From Ceratorhiza oryzae-sativae (lineage: Eukaryota; Basidiomycota; Agaricomycetes; Cantharellales; Ceratobasidiaceae), in contig JARWMV010000250.1 of assembly GCA_030998015.1 (NCBI GenBank), positions 851,855-915,854 on the forward strand: a DNA stretch of 64,000 nucleotides. Direction: 5' to 3'. The position numbers and the translations under genes were made by a program. The notes under the pieces are model-generated. The model was given only the letters and a program-made list of their open reading frames with translations. It was not told the DNA's origin and did no database searches. Below are positions 37,984 through 50,346 of the stretch, in pieces; position 1 is the first letter of the stretch; each line of letters starts with the position of its first letter.

Positions 37984-39499
37984 ATGGATCAGACGGAGAT
38001 GATGCCGCCCCCTCTGCCCCAGGCATCCTAGTACGTGACGGTTCTCGATCTGCCCTATCGCTTTCTTCACTAACGACTTCGAAATCTCTCATCGCAATTA
38101 CGTTTAATCCGATATAATGCACACCCCATTCAGTGAGATAAATAGCTCCCAGTATTTTACAACGGTCGTGCCAGAACCTCCTCAGCCACCCCACGGCTAC
38201 TATAGCACAAGTCCCCATTCTCAGATGCCGCCCCCGCCACCTCTTTCCGAGCCACATCACGATGCTACGACCAGTAACGTGCTCGATCCTCTGTTACACC
38301 CACCAAGCCTCCCTCAACCGACCGCGCCCGTGCCTGCACAATCCCAGGCATCAGAAGCAATTATCAATGCGGCCAAGGCCGAACGAACGGCCCAGGATCG
38401 TGAACGGGGCCGACTGCGCGTCCAACGATTTCGGCTGAAACGCAAGTTGGCAGACGCTGAAGCAGGCAAAAGAGACAAGGAGACTTTGAAGAAGATCAAG
38501 TTTCCGCTGGTAGATGGACAGGTGAGCGTACTTCAATTATTGACTCATTTGTCCTGAGGAATCTCCAACTAATCTGGTTTAATTCAGCAGGGAGACAGCA
38601 TTGATGGTCCAAGTTCCTCGGCTGGGCGCAGATTGCCTAGCATAAAGGACACTGAAGCCGAGATGCGTGAACGGGAGCGTGGTCGACTACGTGTTCAGGC
38701 TTATCGGATGCGCAAAAAGCTGGCCGAGGCCAAGGAAGGCACCCGCGACCCCTCCACACTAAAAAAGATAAAAACCACGAAAGGCGAGGTTAGTCACCTG
38801 GCAGGGAGTTCTTTACGACACACTGATGGCACATCGTTTAGCCAAACGCACCGACGGCAATGGTGCAACCCCCATCTTACCAATCTGGGATGCTACCTCC
38901 GAGCCAGGAATCACTGGTGCACCACCCAGATACGATATTTAACGTCCCGGTCGAAGCGCCCCCTACGATGCTTCCACCGCCACCCCTATCCTCCCCTCCC
39001 ACGACTTCCAAACCCGAAACCCTCGTTGACCCAGAATATGCACCTGTTACTGCCGTAGCCCTCTCCATTTCCACACCCTCGCGCCAACGCGCAGTTCGAA
39101 CCAATTGGTTCCACCCTTCCCGCTGGAGCACCATCAACGCAGCCGGACTTAGGCCAACTTTAGTTCTGCACACGAAATTGTGCGGCTCGCCAAACTCGCT
39201 CCGGGCGGCGAAGATATTTCAAGACACTCGATCGTGGAACTGTCCACAAGTGGATCGACAAAGAGCGTGGCGGGTGGAGTGAAAACGTATTGGAAAAGGT
39301 TCGCAAGGCGGCTGTGAAGGAGGCCGAGAGCTGGGAACAGGGCCAAGCCCAGGTTGCGGAGAAAGGGGTAGGAGCTGATGAAGTCCAGATTCAGGGAGGA
39401 ATGAGTGTGTACGGCGCCCCGCCAGGTCCGGAGGGGGGTTCACCAGAGCTGGTGGCCGTGCCGCAGTTCCAGGGGGACATTGATGTTGGGGAAACATGA
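37984..39499 (+). CDS. unrecognised protein with two copies of a basic motif
   Basis: Exons 37984-38030 and 38134-38521 join cleanly, and a third follows an acceptor near 38590. A roughly 40-residue basic motif occurs twice: RERGRLRVQRFRLKRKLADA and RERGRLRVQAYRMRKKLAEA, each followed by a LKKIK segment. They lie in separate exons, which looks like an internal exon duplication. The motif resembles a basic DNA-binding helix, but no leucine zipper follows. Between them and beyond are Pro-rich linkers. The 3' part ends with a KWIDKERGGWSENVLEKVRK helix and a Gly/Pro/Glu tail at 39499. Between about 39055 and 39230 I could not find one splice path consistent with all frames. Function unknown; a nucleic-acid-binding role is inferred from charge only. 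Confidence 0.6.
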
Positions 39500-39852
39500 T
39501 GGTGTGGTCACAAGTTGGACCTCCTAGTCAGACCTTACCTCTTTCTGTACGTTATTTGTGGCTTCCCTTTCGATGTAACATACCATTCCGGATTTAGCAG
39601 TGTAAATGATTTATTTGGGTTTCCCGGAGAACAATACTTGCCATTGGCTGCTCGATGCAAACCAATGTGGTCCATGTTTTGTATTGGAGCCACAATGATA
39701 TTTAACGTGCACTCTCTGTTTCGTCACTGCTCACGCTGAGTGCTTTCCCCCACGTATGCATTGCATTTCTCGTTATCGTCAACAGCGTTTATACAAGGAA
39801 ACTAAACTAGCGATCTACCCCACAAAACCCACCAACAAAGCGAAATATACCA
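39500..39852. other. gap between convergent genes
   Basis: 350 bp holding the 3' ends of the duplicated-motif gene and GDI. Nothing else is seen. Confidence 0.45.
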
Positions 39853-41567
39853 CTAGGCCTCAACAACGGCCTCGGTACGCTTCTTGAGCACAAGCTCTGT
39901 ACCAACAACACGCTTCCACACATCTCGAACGTCATCAACGACAGTCTCGAAGTGCGAAGTTGCGTCGTAGGAGCGGGTCACAAAGATATTGTCATCGGTT
40001 CCGGGCGACGTAGGCTCATATATGGGGGTAACAGAGACGAACCTAGCAATGGCATGTCAATCAAAGAGACAAGTAGCTCTTGGACTGGAAACTCACTTCT
40101 CATAAATAGGACCAAGGAGAGCAAGCCCAGGCTGAATTTCTTGCTCCGGGTTCCCGGTCTCCACGATTGTGCTCACAATCGCCACATAGACATCCTTGGC
40201 ACAGACGTTGTGGGTGGAAGACACCATTGCTACGTAAATATCTAAAAAATCGTAATACGTCAATGCTCAAGTCGATATATATGCACGAAAACCAACCATT
40301 GCGGCGCTTAACCTGATTCTGCGGGATAATGATTTGCACACTGTCCGCGTCTTCGGTGCCGGGAATCGGGTGCTTCAGCAGGCAGATCGCGCGAACTACT
40401 TTGCCGCTCTCCAAGACTCGGACTTTGCCTTCACCCTCAGTCTTGAAATACGAAGGATCGCCGATCTAATAAAATCACGTGCATCAGACATCCTACGTCT
40501 GGGTGCTGAAGCAACGTGCGATACGGACCACTTGTTTTGCCTTGACTGTTTCATCGCCGCTACGCACGCCAACAAACTTGCCAGTCGCAGGGTCGGTAAC
40601 AATCTCGTCAACCTTCTTGTCGAGCATGTATGTACCACCGTAGATGGCACTCAAACGAGCAAAAGACTGGGGGAGCTCGCCAAGGCCGTATAGAGGATAG
40701 ATGTAAGGAGATTTGCCATAGCGGGCCATGGATTGGGTGTAGAGGACAATGCGATCAATCGTCGAACGAGCTGGCTTGGTGATGTAGCTATGGCCAGTTG
40801 AGTAACGATGCAGACCAGATTGTTCAGCCAAACTCACTCATCATCGAGGTGGAGCGCCATGGCATGACCAATAAAGTCTTGAGTACCAGGCTCAAGACCG
40901 AATTTCTCGTAGATGGTCTTCATCGAGTCGGTCTCAAGGTCGACACCTATCAAACCAATTAGCCAAACTAAACGTAATAGCCCAACTCTGGGCCTTAAAA
41001 CATACCAGCATGTGTTGCTGGGTCGTCCTCTTTCCATCCTTGAATGAATTCAAAGAATTTTTTCGCGCGACGCTTCTCAAAGAGACCCATGAGTGGTGAC
41101 TTGACAGCCTCCATCTCGGTGCTAGGGACCTTTGAGATCTTGCCATCACGGTAGACAAAAGAGCCCGCGATCTGCTTGAACTCGAGGTAACGAGTCACGT
41201 CGGTGTGCACGAGAATCTTGGTCAGTTCACCAGAGGCGATGATGAACTTGGGGATGAGGTCGATCGCGTAGTCACGGTCGCGTCCCAGCTCCGCGGGCGG
41301 CTCCGTGTCGCGGAATTTGCGATAGAGCTGTTTTCAGTTAGCAAAGGCGCGTCTCTATGCCGAGAAAGCCTACCTGCGTGAGGTTAAGGGAAGCAGACTC
41401 TGCGCCATAGTAGTCATTACGATCCATATGAAGGACCTTCTTGCCCTCCACAGAAAGCAGACCCGAGAGCACACACTCGGTCAAGCCAGTACCGAGAACA
41501 ATTACCTGCAAATAATGAGATGGATATTTCGACAAATCACTTGGCTCACATCATATTCCTCATCCAT
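39853..41567 (-). CDS. GDI1: Rab GDP-dissociation inhibitor
   Basis: Extracts GDP-bound prenylated Rab GTPases from membranes and recycles them, acting in the cytosol. Exons: 41550-41567 (18 nt, encoding MDEEYD), 41374-41505, 41006-41327, 40838-40946, 40529-40787, 40297-40465, 40097-40241, 39853-40042, total 1344 nt, 447 aa, the usual GDI size. Signatures: [18 protein letters not shown] with the GxGxxx nucleotide-fold remnant, [33 protein letters not shown], the [18 protein letters not shown] block and a C-terminal [15 protein letters not shown]. All introns are GT-AG. An annotation that ignores the tiny first exon would lose the start. Confidence 0.95.
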
Positions 41568-41623
41568 GTTGAACTGTCAGTTGTGGTCGTAAAAGGCGAT
41601 AGGTTAGAGGGGCCTAGGGCGCT

Positions 41624-41657
41624 CACGTGGTTTATAGAGCCAAGCGGTATTCACGTG
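41624..41657. promoter_or_regulatory. paired CACGTG E-boxes upstream of GDI1
   Basis: Two perfect CACGTG palindromes at 41624-41629 and 41652-41657, about 57 and 85 bp upstream of the GDI1 start. bHLH factors bind this core in fungi. Function is inferred from position. Confidence 0.4.
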
Positions 41658-42786
41658 ACCGAACCGGAAACTGATAATTGACAGGAACATCTGGGGTAAC
41701 ATTAGGTGAACACTCGTAGTAATGCACTTAGATCGACCGGATCAGGTGTTATCGCGACCCCTCATGATTCATGATCCAATTTCGCCCAATATATACATAC
41801 CGAGATACCGAGTAGAAGGTTCTTCGATGAGCGTACTCGAAGACTCGAACCGTCGAGGCTAGTAGCCCCTCGGAATTCAGGTTTGGTGTTGGTTTTGGCT
41901 CTTTTTTCTGCTTGCTTGCACTTTACCATTCCCATTTTTGATTCATACTATGGCCAATCGTAGCTTAAAGATTTAACGCCATAGCTCGTTATTTGGTTAG
42001 CCGATCCACCTGCAATGTGACTGAATGGCTGGGTTCTTCGAGACAGCTATCACTGCCTCTTCCAGGTTTGAATAACATACTGCAGTGCTTGCCTACCAAA
42101 CCTCTTGCCTTCGCCGCCGTGCCCCCATATTCCTCGATTTTCTGACGATGCAGGGTTATGTTCTCAAGTTTAAGACCTTGTTAAACAACCATTAGCACGT
42201 CATTTTTGACCGATATCGAAAATGTAGCCTGGAGAAATCATACAATCAGCACCCAACCTCAACATGGCATGTCTTCTAAACGCACATGGCTGTCATCTCC
42301 CCTACTGCTTGTGACGAGCCGCTTACCATAGGAGTTAGACTCTTTTCTCTATCTAACATGTATCTTTGAATTTCATCACACATTTGACGTCGGTATATTC
42401 GCGCTTCTTTCTTGAGTCTCTGTGCCCTACCATGCAGGATCATAGCTGGATCTCTCTGTTATTTTATTGAAGGGCAAAGCGAGTGTTTGAACCCGCCAAT
42501 CGCGCAAAATTACCAGGTCAAGCACAGCCATAAAAACTGCTTTTCCCGGTTCACTCATCTCTCCAAGCTCATACACTTACACATAGCGGACGATTTGCTG
42601 AATATCCGGATAAGACGATGAATGTTCGAACGATATTGCAGTACGGAACAGATATACTAACCACGTTTAATGTTCATCACTTTTGCAATCGACACATGCT
42701 CTTCAGGCATGTTGCAGTATGAGAAGAGAGATAGCAGCCGCTTCGGTCAAGGTGTAGCAAATCTGAAAGAAAGACCCGGTCGGTAG

Positions 42787-42837
42787 TGGATGCACTTCTA
42801 ACGGGCTGGCCCTCGATTCCGCTCTTCCAGACGGGCA
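42787..42837 (+). repeat. short dispersed repeat, copy 2
   Basis: Contains GATGCACTTCTAACGGG followed by TGGCCCTCG and TCTTCCAG. The reverse complement of 20155-20205 carries the same blocks with a few substitutions. Roughly 80% identity by eye over about 50 bp. Confidence 0.6.
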
Positions 42838-43001
42838 TTGCTTCCACAAGCCATATGGGTCGCTTTTTGCGTAGCGATCAACCTGTTGGTTTGAATTCAG
42901 TTAAGACCATGCTGACAGTTTTCATCGAGAAACTCTCTATCAAATGTGATATACGTGTATATAAAAGATAAGCTATATCGTCTATCCCAATAAAGCCCGG
43001 T

Positions 43002-46000
43002 CTACCGTCGTTGGCCAGAGGACGCTTGGGCGATGTCTTGAGCTGTGATCGAGGATCGCTCACACATCGACCGGAAGATCCCATCCTTACGCTCGAAGAG
43101 AGCAGCTGGAGTGTCGAACTCGGCAATCTGGCCGGCATCGAGCACACAAATTCGGTCGTAACCGATAATGGTTTTGAGTCGATCTGTATGAGGTGTCAGT
43201 CTCGTTATTGATAATGCGGTCAAGAAACCTTACGAGCAATGCAGAGAAGAGTCTTGTCTGCAAATTCGCGAGAGATTGTATCCTGGATATTCCTGTCGGT
43301 CTCGTAATCCACTGAAGCCGTTGCTATAGAATTATGGTATCAGAGCTGGATCCCTGAAACCGAACAAAAGGCTTGCCTTCATCAAGCACAATGATTTTAG
43401 AATCCTTGACCAGCGCACGCGCAAGGCTGACGAGCGATCGCTGACCAACACTCAAGTTACCCCCTTCTTCTTCAATTACAGTGTCCAGCGTGAAACGATT
43501 AACAGGCGTTTGTGCACCACTCGGTGCGTCTTCCTCGTCGAGTATCTCTCGAACAGCGGTCGGGCGGTCTACCAGGTAAGCACGTTTCAGCGCGTCCCAT
43601 AGACGAGCATCATCGTAGGTTCCAAAGGGATCGAGGTTGCTGCGTAGTGTTCCACTGAATAACAAGGGGTCCTGAGGGATAACTTAGACGACAGGTTAGT
43701 ATTAATACAAAAACAGAAGGTCGTATGCTTACTGGCTATGTTACTGCGAAGCGTATGCAAACCAATCTGGCTAATGTCGACGCCATCGATTGTGATGGAC
43801 CCAGAGGTCAGCTCGACCATTCTATAGAGAGCAACCATAATCGAGCTCTGTAAACCCGTATTAGCCTAGATAGGTATATGCATATAGGAAAGTACGCACC
43901 TTTCCAGCGCCTGTTCGCCCGACAATACCGATCTTCTCGCCGCCATTGATTCGTAAGCTCAATCCCCGAAGGATAGCCGGAAGTCCAGGGCGGTAGCTCA
44001 TCACTACATCCTTGAGTTCGACCTCCCCTCTCTCCGGCCAACCTGTTTGAGGATCTTTTTCAGGAATCTCGTAAGCAGCCTCTTGTTCAACATGCTGAGC
44101 ATAATGAAGAAGACGTTCGACACCGTTCATGTTATTTTCCACTTCGGCGCTTTGCCGGACCATCCATCCAAAGCTCTGTCGACGAGTGAGCGGCAAATCT
44201 TACCAGCAAAAACGTGCACTAACCTGCTGTACGAGGAGAATGTACGAGAGAGCCACACCAATCTGAGACGGAGACAAGCTGAACCGAGCAGCCACGGCGA
44301 GAATCGCGACGCAGAACGTAAGGATGGTGCCCAAAAAGTCGAGCCGGATACCAAGCCATCGCTGGTTGGTAACAGTCAACCAGTATGCTCGGTTCTCGAT
44401 GTCCATGCGTTTTCGGTTTTCTTCGCGGAACCGGCCGACCTCGTCATACGCGCGAATTGTTGCAAGCCCAGACAAGCTTTCAGAAAAGTGGCTGTAAAGG
44501 CTACTGCGAAGGATCGCGTCTACGGGATACAACATGAGATTAAACATAACTAGCGGGCTTGAGATGGCACTTACCAAGTCGCTTCAGCTCACGAGCACTC
44601 GAACGGTAGAATAATGCGGCCCAGTAGTAGACGAACAAAATCGTAATCACGGGGATAAGGAACCAGGGCAGCAGGATGGCAATGAGGATAACGGCGCCTA
44701 GGATTTGCGAAAGCGTGCCAATAAGCATACGAAGGGCATTGGACTATACAAACCGATAAGTCCATGGGGAATAAATTTATATTGCTAGCACTCACCAAAT
44801 TGTTGTCAATCGTGTCGATATCTATCGAGACGAAAGTTAGCATATGACAATTAACCGCTTTGGCTCAAGACAATAACCTTTAGTCAATCGATTCATAATG
44901 CGTCCAAGAGGCTGATTTGAGTCCCAGTTGAGCACACAATCCGGCCAGTGCTACTAGCACACTCACAGTAGTGTCAAAGAAAGACATTGGAGCATGCATC
45001 AACCCTTTGATAGCGTCCTTTTCCATAAATCAGCATACCTGTCGATCATATGACGACCATAAAACGCACCCTATGGAGAGAAACTGAAGCGTAGAACGAC
45101 ATCAACGCAAACAAGGCGCCCGTCGAAAACATGATCAGGGCTTGTGCCGTTCCGAGACCCGCATATATCCCCATCTACAAACTTATTAGCCAATTTTATC
45201 ACAAAGTTACGAAAGATATCTTACGTAGAAACCCTGGGGGTAGTGCCACTTCATTTGTTGCCAGTATACCAGCCTGGCATTCAATCTATCAAACCACGTA
45301 TGGAGCGCATCAAACAAGTAGAAACGCACCAGTATGCAGACATAACGGTTGCGCCTTGCGACAACAGGATCGACACCAACAGCAGAGGGACCAAGAGCTT
45401 TCCGTTTGCCGCTTTGAAGTAATCAGCATATGCTACAAACCCGACATCGAATCAGCATACGAATCATACAATCTCATCAAAATACGGCTTACCGGAACCA
45501 CTGATCGCACCCGTGTTCCGCTCCTCGACCTGCATCAACTGCTTCACCGGAGCCATGTTTTTCTTCTCGTTCTCCTTCTCCCCACTCTGGGAAGCCTCGA
45601 TCGCCTCCTCCTCTTTCTCCTTTTTCTCTTCCTCCTCCTGTTCGGCCTCTTCCTTGGCTCCAAACTGCCTCTGGAATCGCGCAAACGCTCCGTTCTTGGC
45701 CATAAGCTCTTCGTAGGTTCCACGCTCGGCTATCCGTCCGTCTTCCATTGTGATGATGTAGTCGCATGCCGGGATAAAGTGCAGAGCATGGGTGACGAGG
45801 ATACGGGTTCGCCCGGCGAGAGCTCCTTGAATGACATTTTGGAACACCGCCTTGCCTACATGAGCATCGAGGGCGGAAAGTGGGTCGTCTAGAACAAAGT
45901 GATGAAAAGTTAGTATTCACATCAACTGGGCACAACAAGCGCATATACCAAGTAGAACAACATCAGCACCATAGTAGACAGCCCTCGCAATATTGATACG

Positions 46001-48487
46001 CTAATAGACCGATCAGCGCTGTCTTTCAGAACAAGCGATTACGAAGCTCACCTGCTTCTGCCCTCCGGAGAGCGAAATACCTTTTTCGCCAACCTCGGTC
46101 AAGTCACCAGAAGGGAGCATATCGAGATCGGATTGGAGACAAGCTCCACGAATAGCATCCCAGTAACGCTTCTCGTCAAATTCTTGGCCAAATAAAATGT
46201 TTTCGCGGACAGTGTTACTTGAGTTCCAATTATAAGTGTGTGATCTGTCGCAAAACTCCTTTGGATCTTACCTTTGGATCCAAGCCGACTGAGGGCAATA
46301 CCCAACAGAGCCCCCAAAGGTCACACTTCCCTTTTCCCGGCGCATTTCTGCCAGTAACTCATCAGCACACATGATCCATTTCGCACGCACACACATGTCC
46401 AAACCCTACCTCCGATCAACCCCTGCAACAGCGAACTCTTGCCCGAGCCAACAGGTCCAACAATGGCACACAGCTGACCACGAGGAAGCGAGATATTCAC
46501 GTCTCTCAACTTGAACACGACTTCCTTGTCCTTCTCATCGTCTCCCGTCACGCCCACACCTGCACCTGCATCTTGGACAACGGCTTCTCCCTCGGCAGGC
46601 GGCGACCGGGCAGCCTTGTCGGAAACGTCGGCAACTTGCTTGTTCTTCTTGCTCTTGTCCTTTTTGCCCTTTTTGGACTTGTCGGCTTCGTCGGGTGGGG
46701 CACCGTCCCAGGAGAATTCGGCGCCTTTGACTTCGAGCGCAACGGGGAGGCATGGGTCGATTACGCGCGCTTGGGTCAAGACTTCAGCAGTAAAAACGCC
46801 TTCTAGACGACTCGAGGCGTTCAAGGCGTCGGCAATCTATCGATATCATCAGTCTCCGAATGGGTAGCCCCTCTGGGTAAAATCAACTCACACTGGAGAG
46901 TGCAACAGGCAAAAACATGAGCGGCACGCGCAGCATCTGGAACAGTGTCAATGATGCAAAGATTACGGCCGGGTCTAGAGTGTGGCCAGAGAGGGAGTAT
47001 GCGACAAAGGATATAACGGAAGCCAGGGCAGGCAGGGAAAAGGCGACCGCGTTATTTCCAGAGCGAATGATGAGCAACAATCGAATATACTTGAGCTCAT
47101 TCCTTCTGAACTCTCCGATGCGCTTTAGGTAGGGATTCTCCCTAAAAAAGTCACAAATGAGCGCCGTGAAGAGGCATCGAAAAACGGAATCTTACCAAGC
47201 AAAGAACTTGAGAACCCTCATCCCGCCCAACAACTCTTGCAACAGCTTGGCCCGCTTATCCGTCCAGATCATGCTCTTCTTGCGAACGGTAAACAGATAC
47301 TTCATAACCCGGGTCTGCACCGGCGTCATCAAGATGAAAAATGCAAACCCACAAAGCGCACTCCAGCCCAAGTTCAAGAGCAAGATGATCAAACAGATGA
47401 CCATCTGCACGGGTGCAGTCCAGGCCATGTGGGCAAACGACGTTGCGAAATCGATGCGGGAGACATCGGTCGAGATGTGGTTGACGAGTTGTCCGTTGGT
47501 GAGGGTAGAGCGGGCGCGTGAGGTGAGCTGGGTCGCGCGACAGTAGATGGCAGAGATGAGGCCAGTACGGAGCAGGACACCGGTCGAGGCGCTGCGGTAG
47601 AAGCCTTGGTGGATGCAGAGGGCGGAGAGGAGTTGTAGGAGGAACAGACCGATGGCCAAGCCAACACCCTTGCCAATCGGAGGACTTGGTTCGCCGGCCC
47701 GGTGAGTGGCATAGGACCGTTGGGCAAATTTGATGATTTCCTGCATGTCGGTTAAGTATAAGTACCAGAGCAAGTGCACCGAACTCACCTTGACGAGAAG
47801 CGGGCTGCAAATCTGAGCGACATTGGACATCAAAACGCAAAGACCTCCGCTCCAGAACCACCAGCTGACCGAGTCGTTCATGGCCCACATCAAGCTCGGT
47901 TGCTTCAGGCCATCCTTTTCCCTCCATTGCTTCTCCCTTTCAGCACGCTTGCCCTGGAGCGTCCACCAGACTCCGCGCAAGCCAGGGCCGATCTCGCCGT
48001 TCCGTAGGCGCTCATTGTAGGCGTCCGCCTTGGCCTTGCGTCGCTCAAAGTTGGAAATGATTTTCTCAGACATGACCTCGGCTGAGCGCGAGTGGTCCAT
48101 CTTCCATAGGTCCGGAGCTTCAAGCGGCCTTGCATAGCCGAGAGACAACGCAGGAGTGATCCAGCTAAAGACGAGCTTGGAGAACCAGTTGGCGGTGAGC
48201 TCTGGGCTGAATTCTGCGTCGTCGATGGAGACCAGCGGAGCAGGCGGGTGCGAATCTGTAAACGGGACGCGCTGCCACCTAGCCAAGCAAAGTCAGTCGA
48301 GGCGCACAACGACCGAAGCAAGGGGACACACGCACCATTTGGGTTTGTCGTAACGCAGAAAGTCTGGATTTCTGGGGGGACCGAGGGCCGATGTGGCGAG
48401 TCTGGGCTTGGCACTGGCATCATCGGCGATCACTGTCCCATCCTGGAGGTCCGTCTTTTCCGAGTCGGCGCGCTCAAGCTTGGACAT
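43002..48487 (-). CDS. ABCC-type full ABC transporter (YOR1/MRP-like)
   Basis: Plasma-membrane or vacuolar export pump with TMD-NBD-TMD-NBD layout. It starts MSKLERADSEKTDLQDG with no TMD0, as in YOR1. NBD1: Walker A GPVGSGKSSLLQG, signature LSGGQKQRINIARAV, Walker B VVLLDDPLSALDAH. A Lys/Asp-rich insert precedes NBD1, and an acidic Glu/Lys linker (EEEEKKEKEEEAIEAS) follows it. NBD2: Walker A GRTGAGKSSIM, degenerate signature LSVGQRSLVSLARAL, and Walker B IIVLDEATASVD. The Walker B codons are split by intron 43324-43376, which must use a GC donor to read DEATASVD. There are about 15-20 exons. The non-canonical LSVGQ in NBD2 and LLDD in NBD1 are usual for this subfamily. Substrate unknown; YOR1 relatives confer drug resistance. 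Confidence 0.9.
43324..43376 (-). other. GC-AG intron inside the NBD2 Walker B of the ABC transporter
   Basis: On the minus strand the exon ends GATGAAG, the intron begins GCAAGC and ends CTATAG, and the next exon begins CAACGGCTTC. This reads the invariant DEATAS. The nearby GT (GTTCGG) breaks the frame. Confidence 0.8.
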
Positions 48488-49339
48488 GGCGGGCAAAGAC
48501 CAGCGGGGGCTTAATTTCCAGTCGGCACCATTTTATCGGCCGAAGGAACACTGCGCATGTGGTTGTCGTAATTCCGGGATCGTGTGCTGACTCAGGCTAA
48601 CTCCCCCCGGCTCACCCATCGCGATGCCGGGCTTCGTTTTTCCACGCGCTAAGAAAGTCAGTTTGTTGGAGCTGCGAATTGACCGGGATCACGGGCACCC
48701 AACGAGTTCTAGCATCACTCACACATACCGCCGTTGCTCGTTCTGGCAAGGGGATCTGAAGTTTTTCGGTCTTGGCTCCTTGGACCTGTCAACCTATTTT
48801 TTTAGGGTATAATATGCGGCCTGCGTGCGAGCGATTCCTTCTCTTTACAAAAACACATCACCCAATTTTCTAGTTGCAACCTGGCTTTGCCATACAGCCG
48901 ACCAAAGCTATCAATTCGTGCTGTGCTCTTTAACAGTTAGCTTGCTGTCATGTCTCAACCCCCTATCGACATTTACTCTAGACCACATTATAAGAATTCC
49001 CTCACGCCCCCAAACTGAGCCCACCTGAAAAAACCGCCCACGAAAGGCTGAGTGAATGCCCTCTGTCAGCGGCATTCCATGAAGAATAGCCCAATTCGAC
49101 ACACTGATCAACGGCCGGTGAAAGAAGCCCACATTATTCACCTCTACAGATTTGTGAGGAGCACTTTAACGTCGCGGGATCGCCTCGCAAACGAAGGGGG
49201 CTCAATTACACCCAACCCCTATTCAATCGTACAATGACCTGGGCCAAGTTAATGTATAGAGAACGGGCCGTCCGGAACTGAGGTCGAGCCTGGCAATCGA
49301 GCCGCCATTCCGCACACGTTATAATATCGCTGCCGAAAC
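48488..49339. other. ABC transporter promoter and flank of the repeat cluster
   Basis: About 850 bp. The first part is the likely promoter of the ABC gene. From about 49160 the composition changes toward the LINE remnant. No gene is supported. Confidence 0.4.
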
Positions 49340-49859
49340 CTCCAACCCTCCGGTTTCAGCCGTTCCGTAAAGCTTTTGATGGCACGCGACGCATACACTC
49401 TCGTCTAATACAAATCATGCTGGGCCATGCGTCTTGCGGCGAATACCCCGCCCGGTTTGAAGTCTTGGCAGACTTCGGTTGCCCATGTGAAGATGCACTG
49501 GAAGCAAAGTCGCTAGGGCACGTCCTGCTAGAATACCCGACATACAAATTGGCTTAGCTGAAGCTGAGAAGGGCGTCGAAATACCTACAGCTCCATGAGC
49601 TTTTTAACACTGATTCGGGCTTTCCAGCCATAACTGATTTTCTCTCCACCTTGTCTACCTTGTCTATTTAATCTACTGTCTATATGCGCCTCACGCGCTG
49701 TCCGTACCCCCCCCTACTCGTAGCCTCGCGTCCCACTTCTTCCCACCTGTACCTCTCTTTTCGTTCTAGGCGCTGCCTTTCTATATATGCTTTGGCTTTG
49801 CTCATGTAACGTGTTTCTATTTTGCATACAATAGAGCGATGTAACCAAACAAAAAAAAA
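49340..49859 (+). mobile_element. 3' end of a LINE-like non-LTR retrotransposon
   Basis: One frame around 49400-49555 reads LIQIMLGHASCGEYPARF and then CPCEDALEAKSLGHVLLEYP. This is the C-terminal zinc-knuckle arrangement (C-x-C, then H and C) that ends fungal Tad/I-type LINE ORF2 proteins, here with the last cysteine lost. A 3' UTR-like stretch and an A-run (49850-49858) follow, as expected for target-primed reverse transcription. 5' truncated; stop codons elsewhere. Confidence 0.65.
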
Positions 49860-49864
49860 CAGGC

Positions 49865-49890
49865 ACTCACGTGGTTTGTAGAGCCAAGTA
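49865..49890 (+). repeat. near copy of a GDI1-upstream segment
   Basis: ACTCACGTGG, TTTGTAGAGCCAAG here matches 41621-41646 (CTCACGTGG, TTTATAGAGCCAAG) with few differences. It sits directly after the LINE A-tract. Confidence 0.5.
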
Positions 49891-50050
49891 GGGTTGGTGC
49901 GGAGAGAGGAGAAATTCTCCTTCTCCTTCTCCTCTGCTGACTAAGTTTCTCCGAAGTTGCTGAAGCTCAGCAAACCCTGTCTCCGAAGAGCAGAGCCACG
50001 CTTGGTCACCACTGCTTGCTCAGAACAGCCAGAGCCATATGTAGAACATA

Positions 50051-50264
50051 CACTGGCTCACAAAAGAAACGCAGCATGTGACAGAAAAAATTTCGAGCTT
50101 CGACTCTGTCTGATATACTGTATTTAGAGAGTAAATGCATTAGTAGAAGTCACGCAAAACGGCGTAGAGAACAACCATGCGGGATATCTAACGATTTGGC
50201 GCAGTTCTCATGATGAGAGGTGGCTTGTAAGTCGTGGGTAGCTGCATTACTTTTGTAATGTAAC
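50051..50264 (+). repeat. left terminal inverted repeat of the Tc1-like element
   Basis: Complementary over about 214 bp to 51834-51866 plus 52552-52732 once the inserted LTR and one copy of its 5-bp target duplication are ignored. A few transitions separate the copies. Confidence 0.85.
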
Positions 50265-50346
50265 CCTCCCTTGAGCCATTCCCACGAATTTATTGCCCTT
50301 TCACACGTTCACCACACCAGAACACACATTCTAGAGGCCAATTATC

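Larger units (their letters stand above)
41568..43001. other. intergenic region with a dispersed repeat
   Basis: 1.4 kb between the GDI1 start and the ABC transporter stop. It holds the E-box pair and a roughly 50-bp repeat at 42787-42837 that matches 20.15-20.21 kb in inverted orientation. No coding sequence is supported. Confidence 0.45.

Noticed and set aside
41821..41880. tRNA-like ACTCGAACCG near 41845
   Set aside because: No cloverleaf can be folded by eye; arm lengths do not fit.
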